Part shown: piece after piece, positions 22,592 through 30,485 of the stretch
Layout: each line of letters begins with the position of its first letter
Position numbering within the stretch: the first letter of the stretch is position 1
Source of the DNA: JAPYTK01 sp964401935
GTDB lineage: Bacteria > Myxococcota_A > Polyangia > Polyangiales > Polyangiaceae
Assembly: GCA_964401935.1 (NCBI GenBank)
Contig: CAYOAL010000033.1
Coordinates: forward strand, 1 to 64,000
Direction: 5' to 3'
DNA: 64,000 nt
Translations under genes and position numbers: made by a program
Notes under the pieces: generated by a model
What the model was told of the DNA's origin: nothing
The model's database searches: none
What the model saw: the letters and a program-made list of their open reading frames with translations, nothing else

Positions 22592-23179
22592 CTACTTGAG
22601 CAGCGCTTCCACTTCCGCGTCGATCTTCTCCGCCTCGCCACCTTCGAACCCTTCGTGGATGTGACGGATGATCCCCTGCTTGTCCACGACATAGCTCGTC
22701 GGCATCTTCGGCGGCTTGTACGTGTCGGCCGTCTTCTTCGTCTTGTCCCACACGATCGCGAACTTCACCTTGAGATCGGTCGCGAACTTCTTCACGTCTT
22801 CTTCGGTGACGTCGTCCGGATCGTCTACGCTCACGCCGATGACGGCGAGCTGGCCGGCGTACTTGTCGACGAGGTCTTGATAGTGCGGGAACGACTTCCG
22901 GCACGGATCGCAGAACGTCGCCCAGAAGTCGACGATGACGACCTGGCCACGGCCATCGGCGAGCGTCATGGGCCCCTCGCCCATCACGCCGTCGCCGCTG
23001 ATCTCGGGTGCGGTCTTGCCGATCTCGGGGGCTTCGCCGCTCCCAGAGTCGCCGACGTTGTCACTCGGATCCTTGGCTTCTTGTCCGCCGCCGCAACCGA
23101 AGACTACCGGCGCCACGGCGATCAGGACGCTCGGTGCGAGCAGACGAGTGGCGAGGAGGCGATGAGAGAACGACTTCAT
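22592..23179 (-). CDS. TlpA-like thioredoxin-fold lipoprotein (second of pair)
   Basis: ATG 23179 follows GAAGGAG and opens MKSFSHRLLATRLLAPSVLI with a lipobox VFGCGG. The 195-residue protein has a Gly/Asp/Ser-rich spacer, then a thioredoxin domain with VVIVDFWATFCDPCRKSFPH (CDPC), VIGVSVDDPDDVTEEDVKKF and MPTSYVVDKQGIIRHIHEGF. It is closely similar to the gene that follows, so the two are a recent tandem duplication with different spacers. They probably act on envelope thiols or heme-protein Cys; the specificity is unknown. Confidence 0.9.
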   Translation of the reverse strand: MKSFSHRLLATRLLAPSVLIAVAPVVFGCGGGQEAKDPSDNVGDSGSGEAPEIGKTAPEISGDGVMGEGPMTLADGRGQVVIVDFWATFCDPCRKSFPHYQDLVDKYAGQLAVIGVSVDDPDDVTEEDVKKFATDLKVKFAIVWDKTKKTADTYKPPKMPTSYVVDKQGIIRHIHEGFEGGEAEKIDAEVEALLK

Positions 23180-23481
23180 GAACAGGGGCTCCTTCGATGG
23201 CTGTTGGAGATGCGCACGCTTCTTGCCTTCTCTTTTGCCGTGACTCGCCCCGGCGCAGCGCCAGCCATGACTGCACGACGTGCGAGGGCGGAGCACGTCG
23301 TGGCGTTGGCTTTGGGAGTTGGTTGCTCGTGGTCAAGCATGCGCACGGCGGTGCAAGAAAAGACGAAGTTGGTTTACCACATCCCGCTCCGCGTTGGACT
23401 TCGGTTGGAGCACGGTTGGTTCGAAGCCCGGCTGGATCGACTTTGTCACCCACGAGGGATACAAAAGGATCGGGATCTGGC
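23180..23481. promoter_or_regulatory. Divergent intergenic region of the redox cluster
   Basis: This 302-base region separates the TlpA pair (minus) from the heme-type lipoprotein gene (plus). It is visibly less GC-rich than the genes and contains many copies of GTTGG on the plus strand in its right half. No coding frame is convincing. An AAGGATCGGGATCTGGC leader precedes the plus-strand ATG. Divergent promoters are expected here, but I cannot identify exact -35/-10 elements. Confidence 0.45.
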
Positions 23482-24090
23482 ATGACGATTTTCTCGAGCG
23501 CAGGCCTTCGCGTGGTCGCAGGGGGCATGCTCCTCTTGGCCGCTGGCTGTGACGATGGCGATGTGCGGTTTGGGCCGCCCGGCGGGCTCCGCATCCGCGG
23601 AGTCACCACCGTCACCGCGGAGTGCCCGCTGCCGATGGGCGTCCCCGTCGACCCAACCCCCGCCGAGTGCGCCACCGTGGCGTGGGGCGGCGCTCAGGGC
23701 ATCTTCGCCAAGTACATGGATGCGGGCCTCCCGCGCGGCAACTGCGCCGCCGGCGGCTGTCACAACGGGCCCAACGACCCCACCGGCGTGAACATGGCGG
23801 CAGGCGATCCCGACGTGAGCTGGGACGCGCTCGCCGCCTTCTCGAACGGTGGACGCCCCTACGTGTCGAGCGATCCCAACGCCGCGCCGTACCTCATGTG
23901 CAACATCGATCCGGCCACGACCGTGCCCTACGGATCCCCGATGCCGAAAGGACCGATCTACGAACCCGCCGAGCTCCAAGAGATCGGCCTCTGGGCGGCG
24001 TGCGGGATGGCCAAGGACGGCATCGCTGGCGGCGGCGTGGGCGGCGGCGGCGTAGGCGGCGGGGGCGTGGGCGGCGCCGGCGGCCAGTAG
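23482..24090 (+). CDS. Lipoprotein with a heme-type Cys-His motif
   Basis: From ATG 23482 the protein is 202 residues: MTIFSSAGLRVVAGGMLLLA with lipobox AAGC. The mature region contains NCAAGGCHNGPND, a Cys-x4-Cys-His spacing like atypical c-type heme sites, plus further Cys (AECPLP, AECATV, LMCNID, WAACGM). YGSPMPKGPIYEPAELQEIG is the kind of segment that supplies a Met ligand in cytochrome-like proteins from Myxococcota and Planctomycetes. The C-terminus is a Gly-rich tail (GGGVGGGGVGG). It is probably a small electron carrier or heme-binding surface lipoprotein; the non-canonical CX4CH makes covalent heme uncertain. Confidence 0.75.
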   Translation: MTIFSSAGLRVVAGGMLLLAAGCDDGDVRFGPPGGLRIRGVTTVTAECPLPMGVPVDPTPAECATVAWGGAQGIFAKYMDAGLPRGNCAAGGCHNGPNDPTGVNMAAGDPDVSWDALAAFSNGGRPYVSSDPNAAPYLMCNIDPATTVPYGSPMPKGPIYEPAELQEIGLWAACGMAKDGIAGGGVGGGGVGGGGVGGAGGQ

Positions 24091-24116
24091 TGTGCCGACC
24101 TCCCGAACCCGCTTAG

Positions 24117-24127
24117 GGACAATGTCC
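24117..24127. other. 11-bp palindrome in the promoter region before DUF4266
   Basis: GGACA-A-TGTCC is a perfect inverted repeat 27 bases after the stop of the preceding lipoprotein gene and about 200 bases before the DUF4266 start. The whole interval 24091-24328 is AT-rich for this genome and looks like promoter DNA. A regulator site is possible; without a second copy nearby it stays tentative. Confidence 0.3.
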
Positions 24128-24328
24128 TACAATGTGTGAAGTAACCGTACTCATTCAGAAATCTGACCGGCCAACGATGGATCCAATTGGCTCCATCATG
24201 ATCCACGGTTCGGCCCATTTCGGGGCAAGATCTCCCGCAATCCCGCGTTTCCAGCTATGATCAGCGCTGGCATCGAACGTGCAAAGTCTTTCCTCAGTCA
24301 CGACTCGAGCAACGGAGAATCAAGCGCG

Positions 24329-24568
24329 ATGACCAAGACCGACAAAGCCCGCACGCTCAAGACCGCCCTCACCCTCGCCATCATGGGCGCCGGCTTGGCG
24401 ATGGCGACGGGCTGCACGCCGGTGGCCCCGTACGAGCGCGCCAAGCTCGCGCACCCCACCATGGCCGCGAGCGACGTGGCTGGGCCGGGCGAAGAGCACC
24501 TCCGGGCGATCACCGAGGGCGCGATCGGTGGCAGCACCGGCGCCGGCAGCGGCTGCGGCTGCAACTGA
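24329..24568 (+). CDS. DUF4266 lipoprotein
   Basis: ATG 24329 follows GGAGAA. The 79-residue protein has a signal peptide with lipobox MATGCTP. It then has the compact DUF4266 pattern: PVAPYERAKLAHPTMAASDV, then a short acidic stretch, GEEHLRAITEGAIGGSTGAG, and the characteristic end GSGCGCN. Everything in the family is conserved around this Gly/Cys terminus, which may bind a metal or cofactor. DUF4266 genes usually sit beside a DUF3570 outer-membrane barrel and a TlpA-like thioredoxin, exactly the neighbours seen here. A strong terminator follows the gene. Confidence 0.88.
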   Translation: MTKTDKARTLKTALTLAIMGAGLAMATGCTPVAPYERAKLAHPTMAASDVAGPGEEHLRAITEGAIGGSTGAGSGCGCN

Positions 24569-24628
24569 GCGCCACGCTCCATCCCCATCCCTGCCCAGCG
24601 AGCTGGCGCGCAGCCACGCGCCTCGACG

Positions 24629-24667
24629 ACCGCCGCGACGACCCTCATGAGGGCGCGGCGGTTTTTT
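24629..24667 (+). terminator. Intrinsic terminator after DUF4266 gene
   Basis: ACCGCCGCG (24629-24637) pairs with CGCGGCGGT (24654-24662); the loop itself contains the palindrome CCCTCATGAGGG, and T residues follow to 24667. It lies 60 bases after the DUF4266 stop and about 100 bases before the DUF3570 gene. It could end the DUF4266 transcript or act as an attenuator that sets a high lipoprotein-to-barrel ratio. Confidence 0.88.
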
Positions 24668-24769
24668 CGTTTGTGGCGATGAGCCCCCGTCGTCGAGTGC
24701 GGAGGGCACGCGGGAATTTCCCCATCTGTGTACGCGTTTGTTGGCACCACCAGATATAGTTCGGCCTGC

Positions 24770-26902
24770 GTGACGCGGATCGCTGCCCTCCTCGCCGCCC
24801 TCTTGGTGCTCCTGTCGCCCGTGCCCGCGTCGGCATCGGGGACGAACGACGCTGCGCTGCGTTCGATCATTCGCGACATTTACAAGTCGGAGGTGGCGAA
24901 CAAGAAGCTGAAGAACGCGCTCACCAACCTCGATGCCGCCGGTGGGATCTGCGAGGGCAGCGCCTGCAGCGACGAGGCTCAGGCCGAGCTGTGGGTCGCG
25001 ATCGGCATGGTGCAGGCGAAGCTCGGCCAGTCCACCGAGGCCAAGACCTCGTTCTCGGCGGCGCTCAAGCTCGACAAGAAGGCGCGCCTCCGCAGCGGGT
25101 TCATCGACGACAAGGTGGAGGCCGCCTGGGAGGCGACGAAGGGGCAGGCCGCGAGCCGCGCGCAGAAGGGCTGCCGCGGCAGCTACTCCGAGAGCAAGCC
25201 GCCGCGGGACTGGCGCAACGCCGAGGCCTTCCACTGTTACAAGGAGGCCAAGAGGCACCGCGAGGACAGCGACTTCAAGCAGTGTGCTGAAGACGCGCGG
25301 GCCGCCCTCGAGCTCGAGAACGAGCTGCGCGCGCGGGCGGTGTTGGCGAGCTGTCTCGAGAAAGACAACGCCTGGAAAGAGGCGATCGATCAATATCGAG
25401 AGCTCGCCAAACAGGGCAACAACGCCAAGCAGTACTCGCAGAGCAAGCAGTGGTCTCAGCGAGCCTCGACGCTGCAGCGGCAGATGCCCACGCTCGTGCT
25501 GCAAGCACCCGACGACGTCTCGGATCTCATCATCAAGCTCGACGGCGCCGAGCTCCCCGCCGAGGCCATCCTCGACGTGGAGATCGAAGTGGATCCGGGC
25601 GAGCACACCGTCACCGCCGAGGGAACCGCCGACGGCCTGCCGGTGGGCTTCGAGCAGAAGGTGCTCCTCAAGCCGTCCAAGACGGTGACGCTCTTGTTGA
25701 CCATGTCGCCGGGCAACCCCGATCCGCAGACGCAACGCATCCTGCGCTGCCTGGCGGAGGGCAAGTCGCCCGAAGACTGTCTCAAGAAGACGGAGTCGGT
25801 CGCGGGCGACTTGAAGTTCCGCATCGCCATCGAAGCGAGCGGTTACCACGACGACATGGACGTGGACGTGGCCACGCCCTCCATCAGCACCAGCGTGGAG
25901 CACGTGACCGATGGCTGGGGCCTCGGCGCACACTTCCTCGTCGACGTGGTGACCGCGGCCTCGGTGGACATCCTCGCGACGGCGTCCCCGCGCTGGCAAG
26001 AGGTGCGCTACGTGCCGGCGATCAACGGGCACTTCGGGATCGGCGACTACGATTTCGCGCTCCGGGGCAACATGTCCCACGAGCCCGACTACCTGGCGCT
26101 CGCCGCCGGCCTCACCATCAGCGCCGAATACGTCCAGAAGACGATCACCCCCTCGATTGGTTACGAGTACTCGTACGACATCAACGGGCGGGCCAAGACC
26201 CCCTTCGACGTGTTCTCCACCATCATCCAGCGTCACGCGCTGAACCTCGGCCTCGGCGTCGTGGCCGACAAGGCGACCTTCCTCTCGTTCGCTGGCACGG
26301 CGGTGTTCGAGAACGGCGACGGCTCCAAGCCCTACCGGCACATCCCGTTGTTCTCACCCCAGGTGGCGCCGCTGGTGGAGCCTGGCCTCGTGATCGACGC
26401 GGTCAACTTCTTCCGCGAGCCGGAGCGACCACTCGAGCAGCTCCCGGTGACCCGCAAGCGCTTCGCGCTCGCCTTCCAGATCGCCCACCGCTTCAGCGAC
26501 GCCACCATCCGCGCCAGCGAGCGGGTGTATGTCGACACCTGGGGCACGAAGGCCACGACCACCGACGCGAAGTTCTACTACGACATCGTGAAGGAGTTTC
26601 GGATCTGGCCGCACGTGCGGTTCCACGCCCAGACCGCCGCCGACTTCTATCAGCTCGCTTACGTGGCCGAGCGCACCGCGGACGGGGTGAAGATCCCCGC
26701 GCTCCGCACCGGCGACCGCGAGCTTGGCCCGCTCATCGGCCTCACCGGTGGGCTCGGCGCGCGCTACGAGTTCGGTGAGCGCCGCGCCTACGGCCTGATG
26801 ATCAACGGCGACGTTGCGTACACCCGCTTCCTGAACCATCTGTTTGTGAAGGAACGGTTGGGCTACTTCGGAGCCCTCACGTTCGACGCGGAGTTCGAAT
26901 GA
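24770..26902 (+). CDS. TPR/PEGA-DUF3570 outer-membrane barrel protein
   Basis: GTG 24770 gives a signal peptide VTRIAALLAALLVLLSPVPA (then SAS); an upstream ATG at 24728 would put charged residues in front. The 710-residue protein has an N-terminal TPR-like region (residues 20-230). A PEGA-like beta domain follows (about 245-330, LIIKLDGAELPAEAILDVEI and then the PGEHTVTAEG element). The C-terminal 370 residues are a barrel matching DUF3570: VVTAASVDILATASPRWQEV, NMSHEPDYLALAAGLTISAE, FDVFSTIIQRHALNLGLGV, ending LTFDAEFE with an aromatic two positions from some strand ends. DUF3570 proteins alone are about 370-400 residues, so the TPR/PEGA part is an addition. It likely forms the outer-membrane component of the redox cluster. 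Confidence 0.85.
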   Translation: MTRIAALLAALLVLLSPVPASASGTNDAALRSIIRDIYKSEVANKKLKNALTNLDAAGGICEGSACSDEAQAELWVAIGMVQAKLGQSTEAKTSFSAALKLDKKARLRSGFIDDKVEAAWEATKGQAASRAQKGCRGSYSESKPPRDWRNAEAFHCYKEAKRHREDSDFKQCAEDARAALELENELRARAVLASCLEKDNAWKEAIDQYRELAKQGNNAKQYSQSKQWSQRASTLQRQMPTLVLQAPDDVSDLIIKLDGAELPAEAILDVEIEVDPGEHTVTAEGTADGLPVGFEQKVLLKPSKTVTLLLTMSPGNPDPQTQRILRCLAEGKSPEDCLKKTESVAGDLKFRIAIEASGYHDDMDVDVATPSISTSVEHVTDGWGLGAHFLVDVVTAASVDILATASPRWQEVRYVPAINGHFGIGDYDFALRGNMSHEPDYLALAAGLTISAEYVQKTITPSIGYEYSYDINGRAKTPFDVFSTIIQRHALNLGLGVVADKATFLSFAGTAVFENGDGSKPYRHIPLFSPQVAPLVEPGLVIDAVNFFREPERPLEQLPVTRKRFALAFQIAHRFSDATIRASERVYVDTWGTKATTTDAKFYYDIVKEFRIWPHVRFHAQTAADFYQLAYVAERTADGVKIPALRTGDRELGPLIGLTGGLGARYEFGERRAYGLMINGDVAYTRFLNHLFVKERLGYFGALTFDAEFE

Positions 26903-27507
26903 GGCGGCGTTGGATCATCGCATGGGCGTGCCTCGCGACGGCGTGCAGCGACCCGCTTCGCGACGGCAAGATCGAAGCGCTCGGAGGCGAGGACCCCAAC
27001 TTCCCCCCGAGCGAGATCCATCGTCCGGGTCAGCCGTGCGTCGCGTGCCACTCGGTGTACGAAGGCGCCAAGCCGGTGATCAGTGTGGGCGGGACGGTGT
27101 TCACCGATCCGGATCGGCCCGATCCCGATGGGCTCGGGCTCCAGCTCGTGCCGAACCACACCATCCGCATCATCGACTCCGAGGGGCGCATCCTCCAGAA
27201 GCGCACCAACCGCTGCGGCAACTTCTACTGGACCCAGGACGAGTTCGATCCCGCCTACCCGCTCCGCGCGGAGCTGTTCGGCCCGGGGCCGGACGACTCC
27301 CTCGTGCCCGTCGACGTGATGGCGAGTCGCATCGGGCGAGATGGCTCGTGCGGGACGTGCCACACGCACCCTGCCTCGTCGCTGTCGCCGGGCGTGGTGT
27401 TCGTGCCCGACGGTCGCCTGTCGCCGGAGGTGATGCTCCCCGAGCCCGGGGCTTGCCCACCGCCGCGATTTGCTCCCAACCTCTTCAACCCGAGCACTGG
27501 CCAATGA
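26899..27507 (+). CDS. Lipoprotein with two CxxCH heme motifs
   Basis: The ATG overlaps the upstream TGA (ATGA), so translation is coupled to the barrel gene. The signal peptide is MRRRWIIAWACLATACSD. The mature part has one CxxCH near the start (QPCVACHSVYEG) and a second near the end (GSCGTCHTHPAS), flanking a beta-sandwich domain (VISVGGTVFTDPD, then LVPNHTIRIIDSEGRILQKR) of carboxypeptidase-regulatory-like type. Two covalent c-type hemes are expected. A diheme protein bound beside an outer-membrane barrel suggests transfer of electrons across or onto the outer membrane. Confidence 0.85.
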   Translation: MRRRWIIAWACLATACSDPLRDGKIEALGGEDPNFPPSEIHRPGQPCVACHSVYEGAKPVISVGGTVFTDPDRPDPDGLGLQLVPNHTIRIIDSEGRILQKRTNRCGNFYWTQDEFDPAYPLRAELFGPGPDDSLVPVDVMASRIGRDGSCGTCHTHPASSLSPGVVFVPDGRLSPEVMLPEPGACPPPRFAPNLFNPSTGQ

Positions 27508-28070
27508 ACCGCCTCCTCGCCTCCTTGGTCATCCTCGCCGCGAGCGCTCTGTCTGCGTGCGAGGAGATCCCCTCCGCCGGCCTCTTGCAGTGCGCCGATC
27601 TCGATGAGTTCAAGCCGGTGTCCAACGTGCTCGAGCGGCGCTGTGGCACCCTCGACTGCCACGGCGAGTACGCGCGGCCGCTCCGGATCTACGGCCAGAA
27701 CGGGCTGCGCCTCGCCACGCAGGAGGAGCTCGATCCGAACATCGCCAAGGAGAACGACACGGTCGCGGGCGGCAAGGGAACCACCGACGCAGAGGTGGAG
27801 CTCAACTGGCGCTCGGTGTGCGGCCTCGAGCCGGAGCGGACGGCCCAGGTGGTGGCCGGGCTCCTCGCGCCAGAGGAGCTGATGCTCGTGCGCAAGCCGC
27901 TGCAACAGGAGGGCAACATCGAGAAGCACAAGGGTGGGCAGCTGTTCTTCAGCGGCGGTCCGGGCCACGTGTGTGTGTCGTGTTGGCTCCGCGGCTTCCC
28001 CGAGAACGTGGTGGAGTGCCAGGATGCGCGCGCGGGCTGCGAAGCAGCGGTGGCGAGCGGCACCTTGTGA
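27504..28070 (+). CDS. Lipoprotein related to heme carriers, one site altered
   Basis: ATG 27504 overlaps the preceding stop (ATGA), the third coupled gene in the row. The 188-residue protein has signal and lipobox MNRLLASLVILAASALSACE. A RCGTLDCHGEYA segment gives a CX3CH near residue 50. A later GGPGHVCVSCWLRGF has CxxC followed by Trp where a heme-binding His would stand; its context, KGGQLFFSGGPGHVCVSCW, is otherwise that of a cytochrome site. A third Cys pair occurs at VECQDARAGCEAA. It either binds one atypical heme or has turned into a disulfide- or metal-binding partner of the diheme protein. Confidence 0.75.
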   Translation: MNRLLASLVILAASALSACEEIPSAGLLQCADLDEFKPVSNVLERRCGTLDCHGEYARPLRIYGQNGLRLATQEELDPNIAKENDTVAGGKGTTDAEVELNWRSVCGLEPERTAQVVAGLLAPEELMLVRKPLQQEGNIEKHKGGQLFFSGGPGHVCVSCWLRGFPENVVECQDARAGCEAAVASGTL

Positions 28071-28156
28071 GCGAGCTCGAGGCAGCGCGACGTCACGCTC
28101 GACGGTGGCTTCGACCCGCGCTCTGTCCGTGACCGCGCGTCGCGCTTCTGGCGACG

Positions 28157-28690
28157 CTACTCGTCGCCCTTCTCTTCGTCGGCGCCGCCCCCGCCGCCGT
28201 TGTAGATCTGCACCACCATGTCGGTGAGATCGAGATCGCTGCGCGCGTAGGGAACCGCGGCCCGATCGACCACGATGTCGAAGCCCTTGCGCATGGCCGC
28301 CTTGCGCACCGCCGCGAAGAGCTTCTTCGTGATCGGGTTCATCATGTCGGCCTGCTTCTTCTGCAGCTGCTTGTTGTACTCGAGGTACTTGCTCTGCACG
28401 TCGACCATGCGGCGCTGCCAGTGCTCGGTGCGGCGCTGGAGCGCCATGCGCGACAGCACCCGAGCCTGGCGCCGGATGTCGTCCTCTTCCTTGGCGAGCT
28501 GCTTCTGGCTGCGGTCGAGCTCGGCCTGGCGCGACTGCGTGAAGCCTTTGAGGGAGGCGGCCGCGCTCATGCCCTCGTCGGTGCGGATGAGCGCGCCTTG
28601 GAGATCCACCACCGCGATCTTCGTCTGTGCCGAGGCGGTGAGGGCCACCAAGAACGCGGCGGCTCCGAGCAGCGCCACGTGGGCCTTCAC
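28157..28690 (-). CDS. OmpH/Skp-family periplasmic chaperone
   Basis: GTG 28690 overlaps the TGA of the upstream synthase gene (GTGA), so the start is set by coupling and the frame. The 177-residue protein has a signal peptide (VKAHVALLGAAAFLVALTAS, then AQ). The Skp signature follows: TKIAVVDLQGALIRTDEGMS, then two long helices forming a tentacle-like coiled coil (about 50-130), then a short conserved end FDIVVDRAAVPYARSDLDLT. Skp trimers carry outer-membrane proteins through the periplasm. The C-terminus has a Gly-rich acidic tail (GGGGGADEEKGDE) not usual for the family. Confidence 0.88.
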   Translation of the reverse strand: MKAHVALLGAAAFLVALTASAQTKIAVVDLQGALIRTDEGMSAAASLKGFTQSRQAELDRSQKQLAKEEDDIRRQARVLSRMALQRRTEHWQRRMVDVQSKYLEYNKQLQKKQADMMNPITKKLFAAVRKAAMRKGFDIVVDRAAVPYARSDLDLTDMVVQIYNGGGGGADEEKGDE

Positions 28691-30375
28691 GAGATCACCC
28701 CAAACTTCTTGCCGACCTTCTCGAACGCCTCGAGCGCGCGATCGAGGTGCTCGCGCTCGTGGGTGGCCATGTAGCTCGTGCGCAGCACCTGCTGCTTCGG
28801 CGGCACTCCGGGGGTGATGAACGGGTTCACGTAGATGCGGTAGTCGTCGAGCAGCGACTTCCACATCATCACCGTCTTGAGATCGTCGCGGATGTAGATG
28901 GGGATGACCGCGGTCTCGGTGTTGCCGAGCTCGAAGCCGAGACGGCGCAGCTCGTTGCGCATGTAGGTGAAGTTCTCGCGCAGCTTCTCCTGCCGCCACG
29001 GCTCCTCCTGCATCACCTCGAGCGCCTTCATCGCCGCAGCGACGCAAGGGGGCGCGGCGCTCGCCGCGAACAGGAAGCTGAACGCGAAGTGCTGGATGTA
29101 GTCGAGCACCTTCCGGTCGCCGACGAGCCAGCCGCCGATGGAAGCGAGCGACTTGGAGAAGGTGCCGCCGATGAGGTCGACCTCGTCGGCGACCCCAAAC
29201 ATGGCCGCGGTGCCGCGCCCACCCGGCCCGATCACCCCGAGGGCGTGGGCGTCGTCGACGAGGATGCGCGCGCTGTGCTTCTTCACCACCTTCACCAGCT
29301 CGTCGACCCGCGCGATCTCGCCCTGGGCGCTGAACACGCCGTCGGTGATGACGAGCGCCCCCTCGTTGTCCTCGAGGCCCTCGAGGGCTTTGTCGAGCGA
29401 CGCGGCGTCGTTGTGCTTGTAGCGGATCATCCGGGCGCCGGTGGCCTGCGCGAGCCGCACGCCATCGTAGATGGACGCGTGGTCTTCCTTGTCGATGACG
29501 GCCACGCTCCGCTTGTTGGAGAGGAGGGCCGAGATGGCGGCGATGTTCACCTGATAGCCGGTGGTGAACACGAGCCCCGCCTCTTTGCCGTGATAGGCCG
29601 CGAGCTTCTCCTCGAGCTCGTTGTGCAGCCGCATCGAGCCGTTGACGAGGCGCGACCCCGTCATGCTCGTGCCGTACTTCTCGATGGCGTTCTTGGCGGC
29701 CTCGCGCACCCGCGGATCGGTGGTCAACCCGAGGTAGTTGTTCGAGCCGAGCATCACCACCTCGACGCCCTCGAGCTGCGCCATCGGCCCGTTGTTGAAG
29801 TCGAGAGGTCGGAAGAACGGGTACACGCCCATCTTGCGGGCGTTGTCGGCGGCGGTGAACTTGATGCACTTGTCGAAGACGTCGCGCCCGCCCACCTTGC
29901 TGATCGCGACCCGCGCCGACATCGCCTTGGCGAGCCGCGCTTCGGCAGCCTGACGCCGCTCCTCGGCGGTGCGTTTCGGTTTCGGGCCCGACGCCACCGT
30001 CGCCGGCTCGCTGTCGGGCCCCTCGCTGCTGCCCTGCGCTGCGGCCGCGACCCCGTCGGCGGACGGCATCGTCACCGCGTGGCCATTGGTCTTGTTGCGC
30101 GCGGGACGCGTGGGCGGCGTCGCCGGCCCGTCGTCGGCGTCGGCGGTGGTCGCGCCGAGCTCCTCGTCGGTGGTGAGGGAGGGGTCGATGTTGGGCATCG
30201 CGTGCCCGTTCATCAGAACGCGCACGCCTTCTCGCCAGTAGGTGGCCGCCTCGTCGAAGCGCTCTCGGGCTTCCATCACGCCCGAAGCGAGCCGCATCAC
30301 ACGATCGTTGCTGATGAGTCGCACCACCGCTGACGAGCCTGCCAGCCGTTCACGCAGAGTCTTCTCGCCGCTCAA
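28687..30375 (-). CDS. Alpha-oxoamine synthase, serine-palmitoyltransferase-like
   Basis: The 562-residue protein carries a 150-residue N-terminal extension rich in Ala/Pro/Asp. A PLP-dependent fold-type I synthase (about 175-560) follows: VEVVMLGSNNYLGLTTDPRV, NGSMRLHNELEEKLAAYHGK, DEGALVITDGVFS-type strand, ILVDDAHALGVIGPGGRGT, and the PLP lysine in GGTFSKSLASIGGWLVGD. The family condenses an amino acid with an acyl-CoA with loss of CO2. The FSKSLASIGG context and the YMATH element near the C-terminus resemble serine palmitoyltransferases, which start sphingolipid synthesis, more than BioF or Kbl. Substrate assignment is inference. It overlaps the Skp-type gene by four bases. Confidence 0.82.
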   Translation of the reverse strand: MSGEKTLRERLAGSSAVVRLISNDRVMRLASGVMEARERFDEAATYWREGVRVLMNGHAMPNIDPSLTTDEELGATTADADDGPATPPTRPARNKTNGHAVTMPSADGVAAAAQGSSEGPDSEPATVASGPKPKRTAEERRQAAEARLAKAMSARVAISKVGGRDVFDKCIKFTAADNARKMGVYPFFRPLDFNNGPMAQLEGVEVVMLGSNNYLGLTTDPRVREAAKNAIEKYGTSMTGSRLVNGSMRLHNELEEKLAAYHGKEAGLVFTTGYQVNIAAISALLSNKRSVAVIDKEDHASIYDGVRLAQATGARMIRYKHNDAASLDKALEGLEDNEGALVITDGVFSAQGEIARVDELVKVVKKHSARILVDDAHALGVIGPGGRGTAAMFGVADEVDLIGGTFSKSLASIGGWLVGDRKVLDYIQHFAFSFLFAASAAPPCVAAAMKALEVMQEEPWRQEKLRENFTYMRNELRRLGFELGNTETAVIPIYIRDDLKTVMMWKSLLDDYRIYVNPFITPGVPPKQQVLRTSYMATHEREHLDRALEAFEKVGKKFGVIS

Positions 30376-30485
30376 GGTGTTGGTCGTATGAGCGTTGGCG
30401 GGCCAAAAGTCAATCCTCGTGCGGCGTCCACTTAGTAAGAATTGCGGACCAAGGCCCGCAGAACTAGAAAAGATTTCATAGCAAC

